A model generated the notes under the pieces. That model saw only the letters and a list, made by a program, of their open reading frames with translations, did no database searches and was not told where the DNA came from. A stretch of DNA of 64,000 bases from Arthrobacter sp. PAMC 25486. GTDB lineage: Bacteria; Actinomycetota; Actinomycetes; Actinomycetales; Micrococcaceae. Shown here piece after piece: positions 52,590 through 62,664 of the stretch. Within the stretch, counting starts at the first letter, position 1, and the number at the start of each line of letters is the position of its first letter. The stretch is taken from assembly GCF_000785535.1 (NCBI RefSeq), contig NZ_CP007595.1, positions 1,302,001 to 1,366,000 of the forward strand, written 5' to 3'. The position numbers and the translations under genes were made by a program.

Positions 52590-53246
52590 TCAATGCCGTG
52601 AGTCGCGAAACAGCAGCGCCGCCTGCACCCGGTTCTCCAGCTCCAGTTTGGCCAGAATGCGCGACACATGGGTCTTGACTGTCCCCTCACTCACGAACAG
52701 CGCCCGCGCAATCCCGTCGTTGCTCATCCCCTGCGCAATCGCGTCCAGCACCTCCGCCTCGCGCGCCGTCAGTTCTTCCAGCCGTGCCACCGCAGCGTTC
52801 GACCGTGCCGCCGCAGCCCGTTCCCGCGTCCTGTCGATCAGCCGCTTCGTCACCGTCGGCGCGAGCATTCCCTCCCCCGCAGCCACCGCCCGGATCGCGT
52901 GGAACAGCCGCTCCGGATCCGTGTCCTTGAGCAGGAATCCGGCGGCGCCCGCCTCCAGCGCGGCAAAGACATAGTCGTCAAGGTCAAAGGTGGTCAGCAC
53001 GAGGACCTGCGGCGGCACCGGCAGGGCTCGCAGCTGGGCGGTTGCCGTGATGCCGTCGCCGCCGGGCATCCGCACATCCATGAGTACGACGTCGGACCGT
53101 TGCGTCTGCGCGCACCTCACCGCCTGCGGTCCGCTGGCAGCCTCACCCACCACTGTCATGTCGGGGCGGGAGGTCACCATCGTCACCAGCGCGGCACGGA
53201 CGAGTGCCTCGTCGTCGGCGACGATGACGCGGATCTTCTCACTCAC
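52590..53246 (-). CDS. NarL/LuxR-family response regulator
   Basis: This 218-residue regulator has a receiver domain (acidic pocket VADDEALVRAAL, phosphorylation site VVLMDVRMPGGDG at about Asp54) and a C-terminal LuxR helix-turn-helix (LTAREAEVLDAIAQGMSNDGIA). It overlaps the histidine kinase gene stop/start by 4 bases and is its cognate partner. The controlled genes are unknown. Confidence 0.9.
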   Translation of the reverse strand: MSEKIRVIVADDEALVRAALVTMVTSRPDMTVVGEAASGPQAVRCAQTQRSDVVLMDVRMPGGDGITATAQLRALPVPPQVLVLTTFDLDDYVFAALEAGAAGFLLKDTDPERLFHAIRAVAAGEGMLAPTVTKRLIDRTRERAAAARSNAAVARLEELTAREAEVLDAIAQGMSNDGIARALFVSEGTVKTHVSRILAKLELENRVQAALLFRDSRH

Positions 53247-54556
53247 AAGATGGCTCCTTCCTGGATGTCGCGCTGGTTTTGCGGCTGCTTGGTGAACGGG
53301 ATGCGGGCTACCAGTTGAAAGCCGCTTCCCGTGGGGCCATGGTCCAGCGTGCCGCCGAGGAGCTGGACGCGCTCGGCCAAGCCAACCAAGCCGAGTCCGG
53401 CCCCCGGGGCCGGTTCGCTCTGTGCTCCGGGGCCGTTCGACACCGTGATCTGCAGCTCTTGTGGTCGTGGTTCCTGCGGTTCGAACGGGTGGAGTTCAAG
53501 CCTCACGGCCGACACTGCACCGGGCGCATGGCGGGCCACGTTGGTGATGCCCTCCTGGACCACCCGGAATGCCCCTCGGCTGACCGCGTCCGGCAGCACG
53601 CCGTCGAGTTCAGCATTCGGTGAATAGTCAACGTTGATCCCGGCCAGCCGCCATTCCTCCAGCAGGCCCGCAATTTGTTCGATCCCGGATGGCGCAGTCC
53701 TGTTTGACGCCGCCTCCGTAGTTCCCCCTGATGGCGCACCAGTTGCCGTGCCCGGATCAACAGCCTGCCACCGGGCCGTGCCGGCGGGGCCGGCTGTACC
53801 ATCTTCGTGCAGCACGCCGAGCACATCGCGGAGTTCTCCCAGGGCGGCGTGGGCAGTCTCCCGGATCAGCCGGGCCGAGCCGGCAGTTTCGGCGTCCGGG
53901 GCAGCCACCTGCAACGCCGCTGCCTGAACAGCCACCAGCGACATCCTGTGGGCCAGGGTGTCGTGCATTTCCCGGGCGATGCGGTGCCGTTCGGCCAGGC
54001 GGCTGCGTTCGACATCTGCGGCGTGCCGGGCTTCGGCCTGCTCGGCACGTTCCTTCAGCGATGCCACCTGGTTTTCCCGGAGCCTGGCCCGCTGGCCGCG
54101 GTAGGCACCCCAGACCGCAATGGCGCTCCATCCCAGAGCGCCAAACAGGGCCACGTCCCAGGCCATCGGCTCACTGCCAAACAGCATTTCCGCTGCGACG
54201 GCCAAGGCAATGATGGCTGCCACCCACCAGTCGAGGCGGCGCCTGGCCAGCATGAACAGGGCAACGAAGAATGCGATTCCACCGAACGAGAGCGCACCCA
54301 GCACGGCCGCGGCGGCGGCCACGGTTTTCGGGAAGCGGTGCCGCCAAATCAGCGCAACGGCGCCCAAGGGGGCAAGCACAGGCGCAATTCCATAGCGGGC
54401 CCATTCCAGTCCGGCATCCGCCGGGTCCGGGACCGTTCCGTTTTCCAGCCCGAAGCCGAGCAGGGCCATCGAAAATACGACGTCGGCCGCGGCCACAACA
54501 AGGACCAGCAGGACTGTGCGCCAGGGACTTCCAACGGGCATCATTTTTATCTTCAT
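53243..54556 (-). CDS. NarL-type sensor histidine kinase
   Basis: This 437-residue protein has about 5 N-terminal membrane helices, a HisKA_3 H-box HRIAREMHDTLAHRMSLV near residue 190, and an HATPase domain with VVQEGITNVARHAPG and GLGLVGLAERVQLLGG. The membrane part lacks a large sensor loop, so it probably senses membrane or wall stress. The ATG at 54556 or 54544 starts it. It phosphorylates the neighbouring response regulator. Confidence 0.9.
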   Translation of the reverse strand: MKIKMMPVGSPWRTVLLVLVVAAADVVFSMALLGFGLENGTVPDPADAGLEWARYGIAPVLAPLGAVALIWRHRFPKTVAAAAAVLGALSFGGIAFFVALFMLARRRLDWWVAAIIALAVAAEMLFGSEPMAWDVALFGALGWSAIAVWGAYRGQRARLRENQVASLKERAEQAEARHAADVERSRLAERHRIAREMHDTLAHRMSLVAVQAAALQVAAPDAETAGSARLIRETAHAALGELRDVLGVLHEDGTAGPAGTARWQAVDPGTATGAPSGGTTEAASNRTAPSGIEQIAGLLEEWRLAGINVDYSPNAELDGVLPDAVSRGAFRVVQEGITNVARHAPGAVSAVRLELHPFEPQEPRPQELQITVSNGPGAQSEPAPGAGLGLVGLAERVQLLGGTLDHGPTGSGFQLVARIPFTKQPQNQRDIQEGAIL

Positions 54557-54656
54557 GCTTCAAGCCTAGAATTCATGCCAGCGCCGCCACATCCAACTAA
54601 AGTTGTGAGCTGCCAGCAAGCAGCCCTTCCCTCCGTCGCGAAGGGGTGCCGGCCGG

Positions 54657-54923
54657 TTATTTGCGAGCCCGGGACTTCCACCACCGCCGCAGCCGCAACC
54701 AGAAACTGACGGCCGCCAGCGCCACGGCGATCACCATGAGAACCTGGGCCAGGGGCAGCGGCCCGTCGGTCAGGAAAATGACGCGGGCCACCACGCCAAC
54801 CACTGCCGCTGCCGCAAACGTCCATCCCGCATACGGCTTCGGCGGCGGGTTTCTCAGGCGTCGTTGCGCCGCCTCGTTCATGGCCTGGGTGAGGCCGCGC
54901 CCAAAGGTGCGCTGCCCCCTCAC
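54657..54923 (-). CDS. Small membrane protein of unknown function
   Basis: This protein of up to 88 residues has two hydrophobic helices (AGWTFAAAAVVGVVARVIFL and LAQVLMVIAVALAAVSFWL) and basic ends. It sits between the kinase and the fumarylacetoacetase-like gene, with no clear partner. No family was recognised. Confidence 0.55.
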   Translation of the reverse strand: MRGQRTFGRGLTQAMNEAAQRRLRNPPPKPYAGWTFAAAAVVGVVARVIFLTDGPLPLAQVLMVIAVALAAVSFWLRLRRWWKSRARK

Positions 54924-54971
54924 GGAAGGTCCCGGCGTCGTGCGTTAAAAACAACGCAGCAAGAGCTCACG

Positions 54972-55748
54972 TTAGCGGCGGACCACCGGGTTGGAGAGGC
55001 GGCCGATGCCCTCAATTTCGACGTCGTAGCGATCGCCTGCAGTAAGGAGGTCGACGCCGGCGGGGGTGCCGGTCATGATGACGTCGCCGGGGAGCAGGGT
55101 GAACGCGTGCGAGACGATCGAGACGAGTTCGCGGACGCTGCGCACCATCTGGTTGGAGCTGCCGTCCTGGCGGAGTTCACCGTTGAGCCAACCCTTGATG
55201 TAGACGTCGTCAGGGTCCAGTTCGGTCTCGATCCAGGGCCCGAGCGGGGCGGAGGTGTCGAAACCCTTGGCGCGGGCCCACTGGCCGTCGCCGGCCTGGA
55301 CGTCGCGGGCGGTGAGGTCGTTGCCGCAGGTGTAGCCGAAAATGACCTCCTCGACGCGCTCTTCCGGGACATCCTTGCAGATGCGGCCGATGACGACGCA
55401 GAGTTCGGCCTCGTAGGAGACCTCCTCGGAGAATTCCGGCAGCACGATCGGTTCGTTCGGGCCGATCACGGAGGTGTTGGGCTTGAGGAACATCAGCGGG
55501 TTCTCGGGGACCTCGTTGCCGAGTTCGCGGGCGTGCTCGGCGAAGTTGCGGCCAATGCCGATGACCTTGGAACGCGGGATGATCGGGGCGACCAGGCGCA
55601 CGTCGATCAACGGGTGCTGCTCGGCGGTCCGTTCCACACCGTTAAAGAAGGGATCGCCCTTGATGACGGTGACGATTTCACTGCCGGACTCCCCTTCCAC
55701 GATGCCGTACATGGGGTCATTGTCTACTACAAATCGGGCTATGCGCAT
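54972..55748 (-). CDS. Fumarylacetoacetate hydrolase family protein
   Basis: This 258-residue protein has the FAH-family pattern: VIGIGRNFAEHARELGNEVPENPLMFLKPNT, then the metal-binding YEAELCVVIG and the end block LLPGDVIMTGTPAGVD. Members hydrolyse beta-diketo acids or decarboxylate oxaloacetate. The ATG at 55748 is the family start; an upstream extension is arginine-rich shadow. In mycobacteria and many actinobacteria the gene lies next to gltX; here about 10 kb separates them, consistent with accessory insertion. Confidence 0.86.
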   Translation of the reverse strand: MRIARFVVDNDPMYGIVEGESGSEIVTVIKGDPFFNGVERTAEQHPLIDVRLVAPIIPRSKVIGIGRNFAEHARELGNEVPENPLMFLKPNTSVIGPNEPIVLPEFSEEVSYEAELCVVIGRICKDVPEERVEEVIFGYTCGNDLTARDVQAGDGQWARAKGFDTSAPLGPWIETELDPDDVYIKGWLNGELRQDGSSNQMVRSVRELVSIVSHAFTLLPGDVIMTGTPAGVDLLTAGDRYDVEIEGIGRLSNPVVRR

Positions 55749-55834
55749 GTGTTTCAGTCTAGCCGGAAATCCTTCCGGACCGGCCAATAGCCGTCCGGGT
55801 CCGCGCCGTCTGCGGCCCGCGCCGGGCAATGCCA

Positions 55835-56668
55835 CTATCCTGCAGGATGGCCTTCAGCTTCAGCCTCCTTGCGTTTTTCACTGACAAGCTCCCTGGTGCG
55901 CACCAGGCGCAGGGCAGTCACCAACACCACTCCCCCGGCAACATTGAACAGCACCGTGTACCAAAACCAGTTCAGCCATTGCAGGTAGCCGAACGGCGCA
56001 CCGGCGTGGATGGCACCGAAGATCAGCAGCGAATCCAGCACGGAGTGGAACAGCGGCAGACCTGCCAGCAGAAACGCCCCGCCCACGGCTGCCACGATCT
56101 TGGCAGGCATGCAATCAGTGCCATGCTGCATGCGCGTCATGAGCGTAATAGTGCTGCCACCGAGCACGGCCAAGGCCGCAGTCTGCACAGACAGCGGCGC
56201 CAAGGCATAGTGGGTGGCCGATTCCACCACCGTCTCACGCCATTCCGGGAACCCCTGCATGACCAGCCACATGATGATCCACCCACCGGCCAGATTGGCC
56301 AGCAACGTTCCGGTCCACAACTTCAGCAGTTGCCCCACGCGGGCTTCCTTGGCAGCGACGGCGGCAATTGGAACCAGGAAGCCTTCCGTGAACAATTCAC
56401 TCTTTGCCAACAGAAGGGCGATGAAGCCGATGCTGAAAGCAAGACCAGCCAACAGCTTGTTGCCGGTGGCATGGTCCACCGCCAAGTAGGCCATCACGCC
56501 CAGGCCCACCTCCATTCCCCCAAACACCCCGGTGACCAGAAGGGAGGACCAGCTCCTGTGCAACCGCTGCGCGCCTTCCTCCACGATGCGCTCAAAGGCC
56601 GTTTCCAGTTCTTCTTCCACAGGGGCGTCATTGTCACCGAGCTCACGGCGTCGTTGCTCATCATCCAT
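55835..56668 (-). CDS. Formate/nitrite transporter (FNT) family channel
   Basis: This 277-residue protein has about 6 membrane helices with FNT features: SIGFIALLLAKSELFTEGFLVP (the TENF-like half-helix), a VPAKIV-type segment and TLLANLAGGWII. The N-terminus is acidic and the last 25 residues are charged. Such channels pass formate, nitrite or hydrosulfide; this subgroup resembles YfdC. The ATG at 56668 has GGAGGA just before it; the earlier ATG at 56719 does not. Confidence 0.84.
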   Translation of the reverse strand: MDDEQRRRELGDNDAPVEEELETAFERIVEEGAQRLHRSWSSLLVTGVFGGMEVGLGVMAYLAVDHATGNKLLAGLAFSIGFIALLLAKSELFTEGFLVPIAAVAAKEARVGQLLKLWTGTLLANLAGGWIIMWLVMQGFPEWRETVVESATHYALAPLSVQTAALAVLGGSTITLMTRMQHGTDCMPAKIVAAVGGAFLLAGLPLFHSVLDSLLIFGAIHAGAPFGYLQWLNWFWYTVLFNVAGGVVLVTALRLVRTRELVSEKRKEAEAEGHPAG

Positions 56669-56829
56669 GGTTCCTCCTCGCAGTGGCCGGCCACGGAGCG
56701 GCAGGCCCGGTGTGATCAACGCCTCTTTATGTATGCTAAACCCGCAGCCTGCTGCGCGGCACGGCCTGGTTGCAACTTTCCCTGTACCGGCCCGTTGGAC
56801 AAACCCCCAGGGTCCTCTGTCACGATCAA

Positions 56830-57915
56830 ATGATGGAAGAACTCGAACTGGCCATCAAACCCATCCTGGCGATCCTGGCCGCCATAGCGCTGGCACTGCT
56901 GGCAACGTGGTTGCTCAGGTTGACCGCCGATCATGTTTTTCGCAAGATTCCAGACTTCAAGCGCCGCTCCGCACCGGCGAAGGCGCCGGTTTTCGTCGTC
57001 CTGCTCACGGTGGGATTACGCATAGCGCTCGCCTCCACCGTGTCCGGGCAGCCCTGGTTTGGTGCCGTGGATTTCATTCTTGTGGCGGCCTTCATAGCGG
57101 CCCTGTGCTGGTTGTTCTTGGCAGCACTATCCGTCGCTGAGCGCCTGCTGCTGCGGCAATTCAGCGGACGCGTCACCGACAGCCGGCGTCGACGCAGGCT
57201 CACCACCCAGGTGACCTTGGGCCGCCGAGTCATCAGCGCCCTGGTGATCACCTTGGCCGTGGCGGGTCTGCTGCTGACCATACCCGAGGTCAGGGCGCTG
57301 GGTACCGGGATCTTGGCCTCGGCCGGACTGATCTCCATTGTCGCCGGCCTCGCCGTACAGAGCTCCCTGGCCAATGTTTTTGCCGGCGTACAGCTGGCCT
57401 TCACCGACGCCCTCAGGATTGATGATGTGGTGGTGGTGGAAGATCTGTGGGGACAGGTGGACGAGATCACCATGACCTACGTTGTGGTACGGGTGTGGGA
57501 TGAACGGATGCTGATCCTGCCGTCCACCTACTTCACCACCACTCCTTTTGAGAACTGGACCCGCAACAACCCCAAAATCAAGGGCAGCGTTGAGCTCGAC
57601 CTTGACTGGGACACCCCCGTAGCGGAGTTGCGCACCCACCTGGACCGGCTTCTGGCGTCCACTCCTTTGTGGGACGGGCGCACCGGTGACTTGGCAGTGA
57701 CCAACGCCGTCGACAGCTTGGTCCGGATCAGGATTGTTGTCAGTTCTGCCGACAGTGACGACCTTTGGGACTTGCGCTGCCTGGTGCGGGAATCAATGGT
57801 GGAGTTCATTCAACAGCACCGCCGGTCGTCCTTGCCCCGCCAGCGCTGGGAAATCATGCCTGCTGCCACCGACCTGGCTACGGATTCGGCCGAGACCGGG
57901 GCAACCTCCGTTTAG
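56830..57915 (+). CDS. MscS-family mechanosensitive channel
   Basis: This ~361-residue protein has several N-terminal membrane helices and an MscS core: GTGILASAGLISIVAGLAVQSSLANVFAGVQLAFTD-type pore segment near residue 180, then RIDDVVVVEDLWGQVDEI and LPSTYFTTTPFENWTR. It releases solutes at hypo-osmotic shock. The start is taken at ATG 56830 (ATG 56833 is equivalent). It is convergent with ilvE, with a shared terminator between them. Confidence 0.86.
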   Translation: MMEELELAIKPILAILAAIALALLATWLLRLTADHVFRKIPDFKRRSAPAKAPVFVVLLTVGLRIALASTVSGQPWFGAVDFILVAAFIAALCWLFLAALSVAERLLLRQFSGRVTDSRRRRRLTTQVTLGRRVISALVITLAVAGLLLTIPEVRALGTGILASAGLISIVAGLAVQSSLANVFAGVQLAFTDALRIDDVVVVEDLWGQVDEITMTYVVVRVWDERMLILPSTYFTTTPFENWTRNNPKIKGSVELDLDWDTPVAELRTHLDRLLASTPLWDGRTGDLAVTNAVDSLVRIRIVVSSADSDDLWDLRCLVRESMVEFIQQHRRSSLPRQRWEIMPAATDLATDSAETGATSV

Positions 57916-58017
57916 CCTCCGGGAGCAGGACTGAATGCGGGCGGACAAGGGCACAGCTCACCCCGCGCGGGCGGGGCGGGCCCACACCCAAGAGGCCAAC
58001 CGCCGTCGTGCTTGAAC

Positions 58018-58087
58018 AAAAAATGCGCCCGTCCGCCGTAAATGCGCCCGGTGTACGGGGCACATTTATGGGGGACGGGCGCGAAAA
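58018..58087. terminator. Bidirectional terminator between mscS-like gene and ilvE
   Basis: GCGCCCGTCC and GGACGGGCGC form the outer stem with an inner ATAAATGTGCCC/GGGCGCATTTA pair. It has an A-run on the plus strand side, so the minus strand ends TTTTTTG. Confidence 0.85.
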
Positions 58088-58132
58088 CTGCCGCAGCGTC
58101 ATGGCACCGGCAGAGCCGGGCCGCCGGAAGCG

Positions 58133-59245
58133 TTACGCCAGGCGGGTCAGCCAGCCGTGCAGGTCCTCGATCACGCCGGTCTGGATGCCCACGAGCTGCT
58201 CGCGAATGGCGGCCGTAACCTCGCCAATGCCGGTGGCGGGCGAGGCGATGGTGCCCTCGGCCGTCTTCAGCTCGCCGATCGGGGTGATGACAGCGGCCGT
58301 GCCACAGGCAAACACCTCGGTGATCTCGCCCGAGGCCACGCCGGAGCGCCATTCGTCGATCGTGATCTTGCGTTCTTCGACCTTCAAACCGCGGTCGGCG
58401 GCAAGCTGCATCACGGAGGAACGGGTGATGCCATGCAGGATGTGACCATTGAGTTCGGGGGTGACGAGCGTGCCGTCCTGGAACACGAAGAAGACGTTCA
58501 TGCCGCCGAGCTCTTCAACGGCGTTGTCATTGTGCGGGTCAAGGAACAGCACCTGCTTGCAGCCGTTGGCCTCGGCTTCCATCTGCGCGGCCAGCGATGC
58601 AGCGTAGTTGCCGCCGCATTTTGCCTCGCCAGTGCCGCCCTCGCCGGCGCGGGCATAGGTGGTGGTGAGCCAGATCGACACGGGCTTGAGCTCACCGCCG
58701 AAGTAGTTCCCGGCCGGGGAGGCGATCACGCGGTAGGACACTTCGCGGGCCGGGCGCACCCCCAGGAAAGCCTCGGTGGCGATCATGAACGGGCGCAGGT
58801 ACAGTGCGTCGCCGTCGCGGGACGGAACCCAGTCCTGGTCAATCGCCACGAGCTGGCGCAGCGATTCCACAAACGTCTCGGTGGGCAGTTCCGGCAGTGC
58901 CAGGCGACGTGCCGAGGCGTTCAGGCGGGCCGCGTTGGCATCGGCGCGGAACGTCCAAATGGACCCGTCGGCGTGGCGATACGCCTTCATGCCCTCAAAG
59001 ATTTCCTGGCCGTAGTGCAGGACCGCGGCTGCCGGATCCATGAGAATGGGGCCGTACGGTTCGATGCGCGCGTTGGACCAGCCGCCTTGCCCCTCGGCGT
59101 CAACCTTGAAGTCCACGACAGCCGTGTGGTCCGTGAAGTAATCGCCAAAGCCGGGGTTGGCCAAGATGGCCTCACGCTCCACGCTGCTCTTCGGGTTTTC
59201 ATTGAGCTGCTGGGAAAAGGTCAGCTCATTGGCGATCTGGGTCAT
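58133..59245 (-). CDS. ilvE: Branched-chain amino-acid aminotransferase
   Basis: This 370-residue PLP enzyme of fold type IV catalyses the last step of leucine, isoleucine and valine synthesis. Motifs include [35 protein letters not shown], the [12 protein letters not shown] segment with the PLP lysine, and [16 protein letters not shown]. Its ATG start and length are typical of actinobacterial IlvE. It lies two genes from leuB and converges on the mscS-like gene. Confidence 0.93.
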   Translation of the reverse strand: MTQIANELTFSQQLNENPKSSVEREAILANPGFGDYFTDHTAVVDFKVDAEGQGGWSNARIEPYGPILMDPAAAVLHYGQEIFEGMKAYRHADGSIWTFRADANAARLNASARRLALPELPTETFVESLRQLVAIDQDWVPSRDGDALYLRPFMIATEAFLGVRPAREVSYRVIASPAGNYFGGELKPVSIWLTTTYARAGEGGTGEAKCGGNYAASLAAQMEAEANGCKQVLFLDPHNDNAVEELGGMNVFFVFQDGTLVTPELNGHILHGITRSSVMQLAADRGLKVEERKITIDEWRSGVASGEITEVFACGTAAVITPIGELKTAEGTIASPATGIGEVTAAIREQLVGIQTGVIEDLHGWLTRLA

Positions 59246-59414
59246 GCTTCCTCCACATGGTAGTGCCCGTCATTGGTAGTTCCAGCTTGAGGCGGAGTTC
59301 ATTTCTGTCTTGCAGATCCGGTTCGCCCGGAGTCCGCGTTTTGGCGCTATCTCAACTGTAGTACCTGTCCGACTCCCTGTGACGCGCCTTGCAGTCAACT
59401 GCCACACGAAGTGC

Positions 59415-60026
59415 TCAGATTTCGCGGTGCCCGGGCCACGTGTCCGTCGCAATGCCACGAAGCACGGCCATGACAGTCGCCTCGGCCACGTCGGTGGTGA
59501 TTGGCTGGTGGCCAAAGAACACCCGGTGATAAAGCGGCGCCGCCAGCATGTCCAGGGCCAGCTCCATATCCAGGGTTTGGCGCAGTTCACCACGGAGAAT
59601 TGCGGATTCCAAGACTCTTCGCGTACTGGCCCGCCGGGGTTCGAAGTAGTCGTTCATGAACGTTTCGTGCAGTTCGGGCTCGTTGGCCACATCTGACATG
59701 AGCCCTGGCAGGGCACGTGCCAGCGGCGAATCGGCAAAGGATCTGGCCAGGCTTGAGATGCCCTCGGTGAGATCACAATGCACGCATCCGGTGTCCGGCG
59801 TGGGCGAGCTGCCCAGGGTGGCAATCAGGGCATGAATGACGACGCCGGGCATCGACTGCCAGCGACGGCGCAACGCGGGCTTGCTGGTCTGCGCCTGGGC
59901 AGCAATCGCTTCCAAGGTCAGCTGGTTATATGGCGCCTTGGCGAGGAGGAAAAGCACGGCCGCCGTGGCCCGCTCGTCAATGCCAGTGTCCCGTGGCCGC
60001 CCCTGAGCCGATCCCTGTTGCGTCAT
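59415..60026 (-). CDS. TetR-family regulator
   Basis: This 203-residue regulator has an N-terminal helix-turn-helix (TAAVLFLLAKAPYNQLTLEAIAAQAQTSKPALRRRW) and a C-terminal ligand domain. It is divergent from an MFS exporter, and a perfect 29-base palindrome lies in the 65-base gap, so it most likely represses both genes. The ATG at 60026 lies 22 bases before the palindrome edge. Confidence 0.86.
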   Translation of the reverse strand: MTQQGSAQGRPRDTGIDERATAAVLFLLAKAPYNQLTLEAIAAQAQTSKPALRRRWQSMPGVVIHALIATLGSSPTPDTGCVHCDLTEGISSLARSFADSPLARALPGLMSDVANEPELHETFMNDYFEPRRASTRRVLESAILRGELRQTLDMELALDMLAAPLYHRVFFGHQPITTDVAEATVMAVLRGIATDTWPGHREI

Positions 60027-60047
60027 GGCACCACTGTAACGTAGTTT

Positions 60048-60076
60048 TAATTACGTTCCGCAACGGAACGTAATTA
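60048..60076. promoter_or_regulatory. TetR operator
   Basis: TAATTACGTTCCG and its exact complement CGGAACGTAATTA are separated by CAA. It overlaps the divergent promoter region of the regulator and exporter genes. Confidence 0.82.
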
Positions 60077-60091
60077 CGCATAGGAGGCAGC

Positions 60092-61519
60092 ATGGACCCG
60101 AGCCCAACCCTGGCCAGCAACACGGGCAGGCAACAATCCGACGAACGGGGAACTGGCGGGATATTCTCACGTGAGCTTCGCGGCTCCACCGTGGGAATCC
60201 TCTTGGGCATCGGCGTGGTCGCCTTTGAATCCCTGGGAGTTGCCACCGTCCTTCCCACCATTGCCACAGAGCTCGGTGGAATGGGCTCCTATGGCTGGGG
60301 CCTGGCCGCTTTGATGCTGGCCAACATCATCGGCACCGTTGTGGCAGGGGCAAGTATCGACCGACGCGGCCCGCTCCGGACAGTGATCGCCGGGAGCATC
60401 ATCTTTGCCGCAGGGTGTGCCCTGGCGGGAGCAGCCGCCTCTTGGGAACTGTTCATTGCGGCCCGGGCGCTGCAGGGTTTGGGCGTTGGCGCCGTCATGG
60501 CCTACGCCTACAGCGTGGTGGTGCTGGCCTACCCTCGACGCCTCCATGCGGTCATGTTTGCCTGCCTGTCCTCGGCCTGGACCATTCCCTCGCTGCTGGG
60601 CCCCGTCTTGGCCGGACTGCTCACGGCCTGGCTTGATTGGAGAGTGGTCTTTTGGGCCCTCTCCCCCGCAATGTTGCTGCTGTTGCCCCTGATTCTGCCG
60701 ACGGTAAAGGGCCTCGCACGTTCTCCTCAGGTCAAGGTCGCTGGCACAGCTTCCGCGGCGAAGATGGGCCGAACCACCCTGTATGCAGTGATGCTCGTTG
60801 CCGGTGCGGCGGTCCTGCTCGCCGGTCTCGAACTGCCCAGCGTGGCGCTGGCTGCCGCGGCGGTGATTCTTGGCACTGGCGCAGCCGTCGTGGCGCTGCG
60901 ACATCTGACACCCGCCGGAACCTTCAAGGCGGCGCGGGGCGCCCCGGCCGGAATCGTCATTCGCTTCCTCCTGTGTGCCGTCTACTTTGGCTCTGAGGCG
61001 TTCCTGCCCCTGGGTCTCATGGGCATCCACGGCTGGCCGGTCACTTTGGCGGGTGCAGGACTCGCCGCGGGTGCGCTGGCCTGGTCGGCAGGATCATTCC
61101 TTCAGGCCCGCCTTGACTCGCGACATCCGGGCAGGCGTCACCAAGCAGTAACAACCGGCATTGCCATCCTGGTCGCCGGGGAGTTGCTGATGGGAATAGC
61201 GGTGTCCTTGCCCGCAATGTGGGGCGGCTGGGCCGTGGTGGGCTGGGCCATAGGCGGCGTGGGCATGGGCATTGCCTTCAACGCGGCCACTTCCGCGACA
61301 ATGGCGGCGTCCAATCCGGAACGCACGGGCAGCATCAGCGCCAGCCTGCAACTGTCCCAAACTCTCGCGACGGCATTGATCGCCGGAATTGGCGGCGCAG
61401 TGATCGCAGGCGTCGGAGCAGGAACCACCGGATTCCTGACCATCTTCTCCATCACGGCGTTGCTGGGCATTGTCGGGCTGCTCCTGGGCCGGCGCATTCA
61501 ACCTTCGCCAGCCACATAA
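60092..61519 (+). CDS. MFS exporter
   Basis: This 475-residue protein has about 14 membrane segments. The N-terminal part has GIGVVAFESLGVATVLPTIA and motif-A-like IDRRGPLRTVI. It resembles DHA2-type drug exporters. A strong ribosome binding site (AGGAGG, 5 bases before the ATG) and the adjacent TetR operator indicate inducible efflux. The inducer and substrate are unknown. Confidence 0.86.
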   Translation: MDPSPTLASNTGRQQSDERGTGGIFSRELRGSTVGILLGIGVVAFESLGVATVLPTIATELGGMGSYGWGLAALMLANIIGTVVAGASIDRRGPLRTVIAGSIIFAAGCALAGAAASWELFIAARALQGLGVGAVMAYAYSVVVLAYPRRLHAVMFACLSSAWTIPSLLGPVLAGLLTAWLDWRVVFWALSPAMLLLLPLILPTVKGLARSPQVKVAGTASAAKMGRTTLYAVMLVAGAAVLLAGLELPSVALAAAAVILGTGAAVVALRHLTPAGTFKAARGAPAGIVIRFLLCAVYFGSEAFLPLGLMGIHGWPVTLAGAGLAAGALAWSAGSFLQARLDSRHPGRRHQAVTTGIAILVAGELLMGIAVSLPAMWGGWAVVGWAIGGVGMGIAFNAATSATMAASNPERTGSISASLQLSQTLATALIAGIGGAVIAGVGAGTTGFLTIFSITALLGIVGLLLGRRIQPSPAT

Positions 61520-61522
61520 GCG

Positions 61523-61566
61523 AAAGGCTGCGGAAGGGCTCTCAATGAACCTGTCCGCAGCCTTTT
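61523..61566. terminator. Bidirectional terminator between MFS gene and leuB
   Basis: AAAGGCTGCGGA and TCCGCAGCCTTTT pair around a 19-20-base loop; T-runs follow on both strands. Confidence 0.85.
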
Positions 61567-61596
61567 ACCGGTCTTTCACCGGAATGGACGACGGCG

Positions 61597-62664
61597 TCAG
61601 AGGGCTGCCGCGATGGCGTCGCCAATGGCGCCGGTCGTCTTGGGGGACGACGGGTTGCGCCCGGCAATGTCGGCCGTGACGGCCGCCTCGATCTTCGTCG
61701 CGGCACCGTGGTGGCCCAGGTGGTGCAGCAGCAGTGCCGCGGACAGGATGGCTGCCGTGGGGTCTGCTTTTTGCTGGCCCGCAATGTCGGGTGCGGAGCC
61801 GTGGACTGGTTCAAACATGGATGGCGCGGTGCGGTCCATGTTGATGTTGCCCGACGCCGCCAGGCCAATTCCGCCGGTGACGGCTGCGGCCAGGTCGGTG
61901 ACAATGTCGCCAAACAGGTTGTCGGTGACGATCACGTCAAAGCGGGATGGGTCGGTGACCAGGAAAATCATGGCCGCGTCAACGTGCAGGTAGTCGACGG
62001 TGACCTCGGGGAATTCCTTGGCCACGGCCTCAACCGTCCGTTTCCACAGGTGCCCGGCGTAGACCAGCACATTATGTTTGTGGACGTAGGTCAATTTCTT
62101 GCGGGGACGCTCGTTGGCGCGGCGGAAACCATCGCGGACCAGGCGCTCGACGCCGAAAGCGGTGTTGACGGAAACTTCCGTGGCAATCTCGTGGGGGGTG
62201 CCCTTGCGCAGCACGCCGCCATTGCCAACATAGGGACCCTCGGTGCCTTCGCGGACCACAACGAAGTCGATGGTGCCGGGGTTCGCCAAGGGTGAGGCCA
62301 CGCCGTCGTACAAGAAGGAAGGGCGCAGGTTGACGTAATGGTCGAGACTGAAACGCAGCTTCAGCAGCATCTCGCGCTCGATCAACCCGGAGGGGATGGA
62401 CGTGTCGCCGGGGGCTGCACCGACCGCGCCGAACAGGATCGCGTCATGTCCGCGCAGGGCCTCGATGGTGGAGTCGGGGAGCGTTTCGCCGGTGGCCAGC
62501 CAGTGCTCGGCACCGAGCTTGTAGTCGGTGAGCTTGAGTTCCAGGCCCTCGGAAGCGGTGGCCTTTTTCAGGACCTTTACCGCCTCGGCCGTAACCTCGG
62601 GGCCGATGCCGTCGCCGGCAATTACGGCAATGTCAATTACTGCGGTGTCAATCGATGCGCTCAT
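61597..62664 (-). CDS. leuB: 3-isopropylmalate dehydrogenase
   Basis: This 355-residue enzyme oxidatively decarboxylates 3-isopropylmalate, the third step of leucine synthesis. It starts with [21 protein letters not shown], has the [14 protein letters not shown] substrate-binding helix, [12 protein letters not shown], and the metal/NAD block [16 protein letters not shown], then [13 protein letters not shown]. Length and motifs are normal for actinobacterial LeuB. The ATG at 62664 is preceded by a long divergent space shared with a kinase gene. Confidence 0.93.
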   Translation of the reverse strand: MSASIDTAVIDIAVIAGDGIGPEVTAEAVKVLKKATASEGLELKLTDYKLGAEHWLATGETLPDSTIEALRGHDAILFGAVGAAPGDTSIPSGLIEREMLLKLRFSLDHYVNLRPSFLYDGVASPLANPGTIDFVVVREGTEGPYVGNGGVLRKGTPHEIATEVSVNTAFGVERLVRDGFRRANERPRKKLTYVHKHNVLVYAGHLWKRTVEAVAKEFPEVTVDYLHVDAAMIFLVTDPSRFDVIVTDNLFGDIVTDLAAAVTGGIGLAASGNINMDRTAPSMFEPVHGSAPDIAGQQKADPTAAILSAALLLHHLGHHGAATKIEAAVTADIAGRNPSSPKTTGAIGDAIAAAL

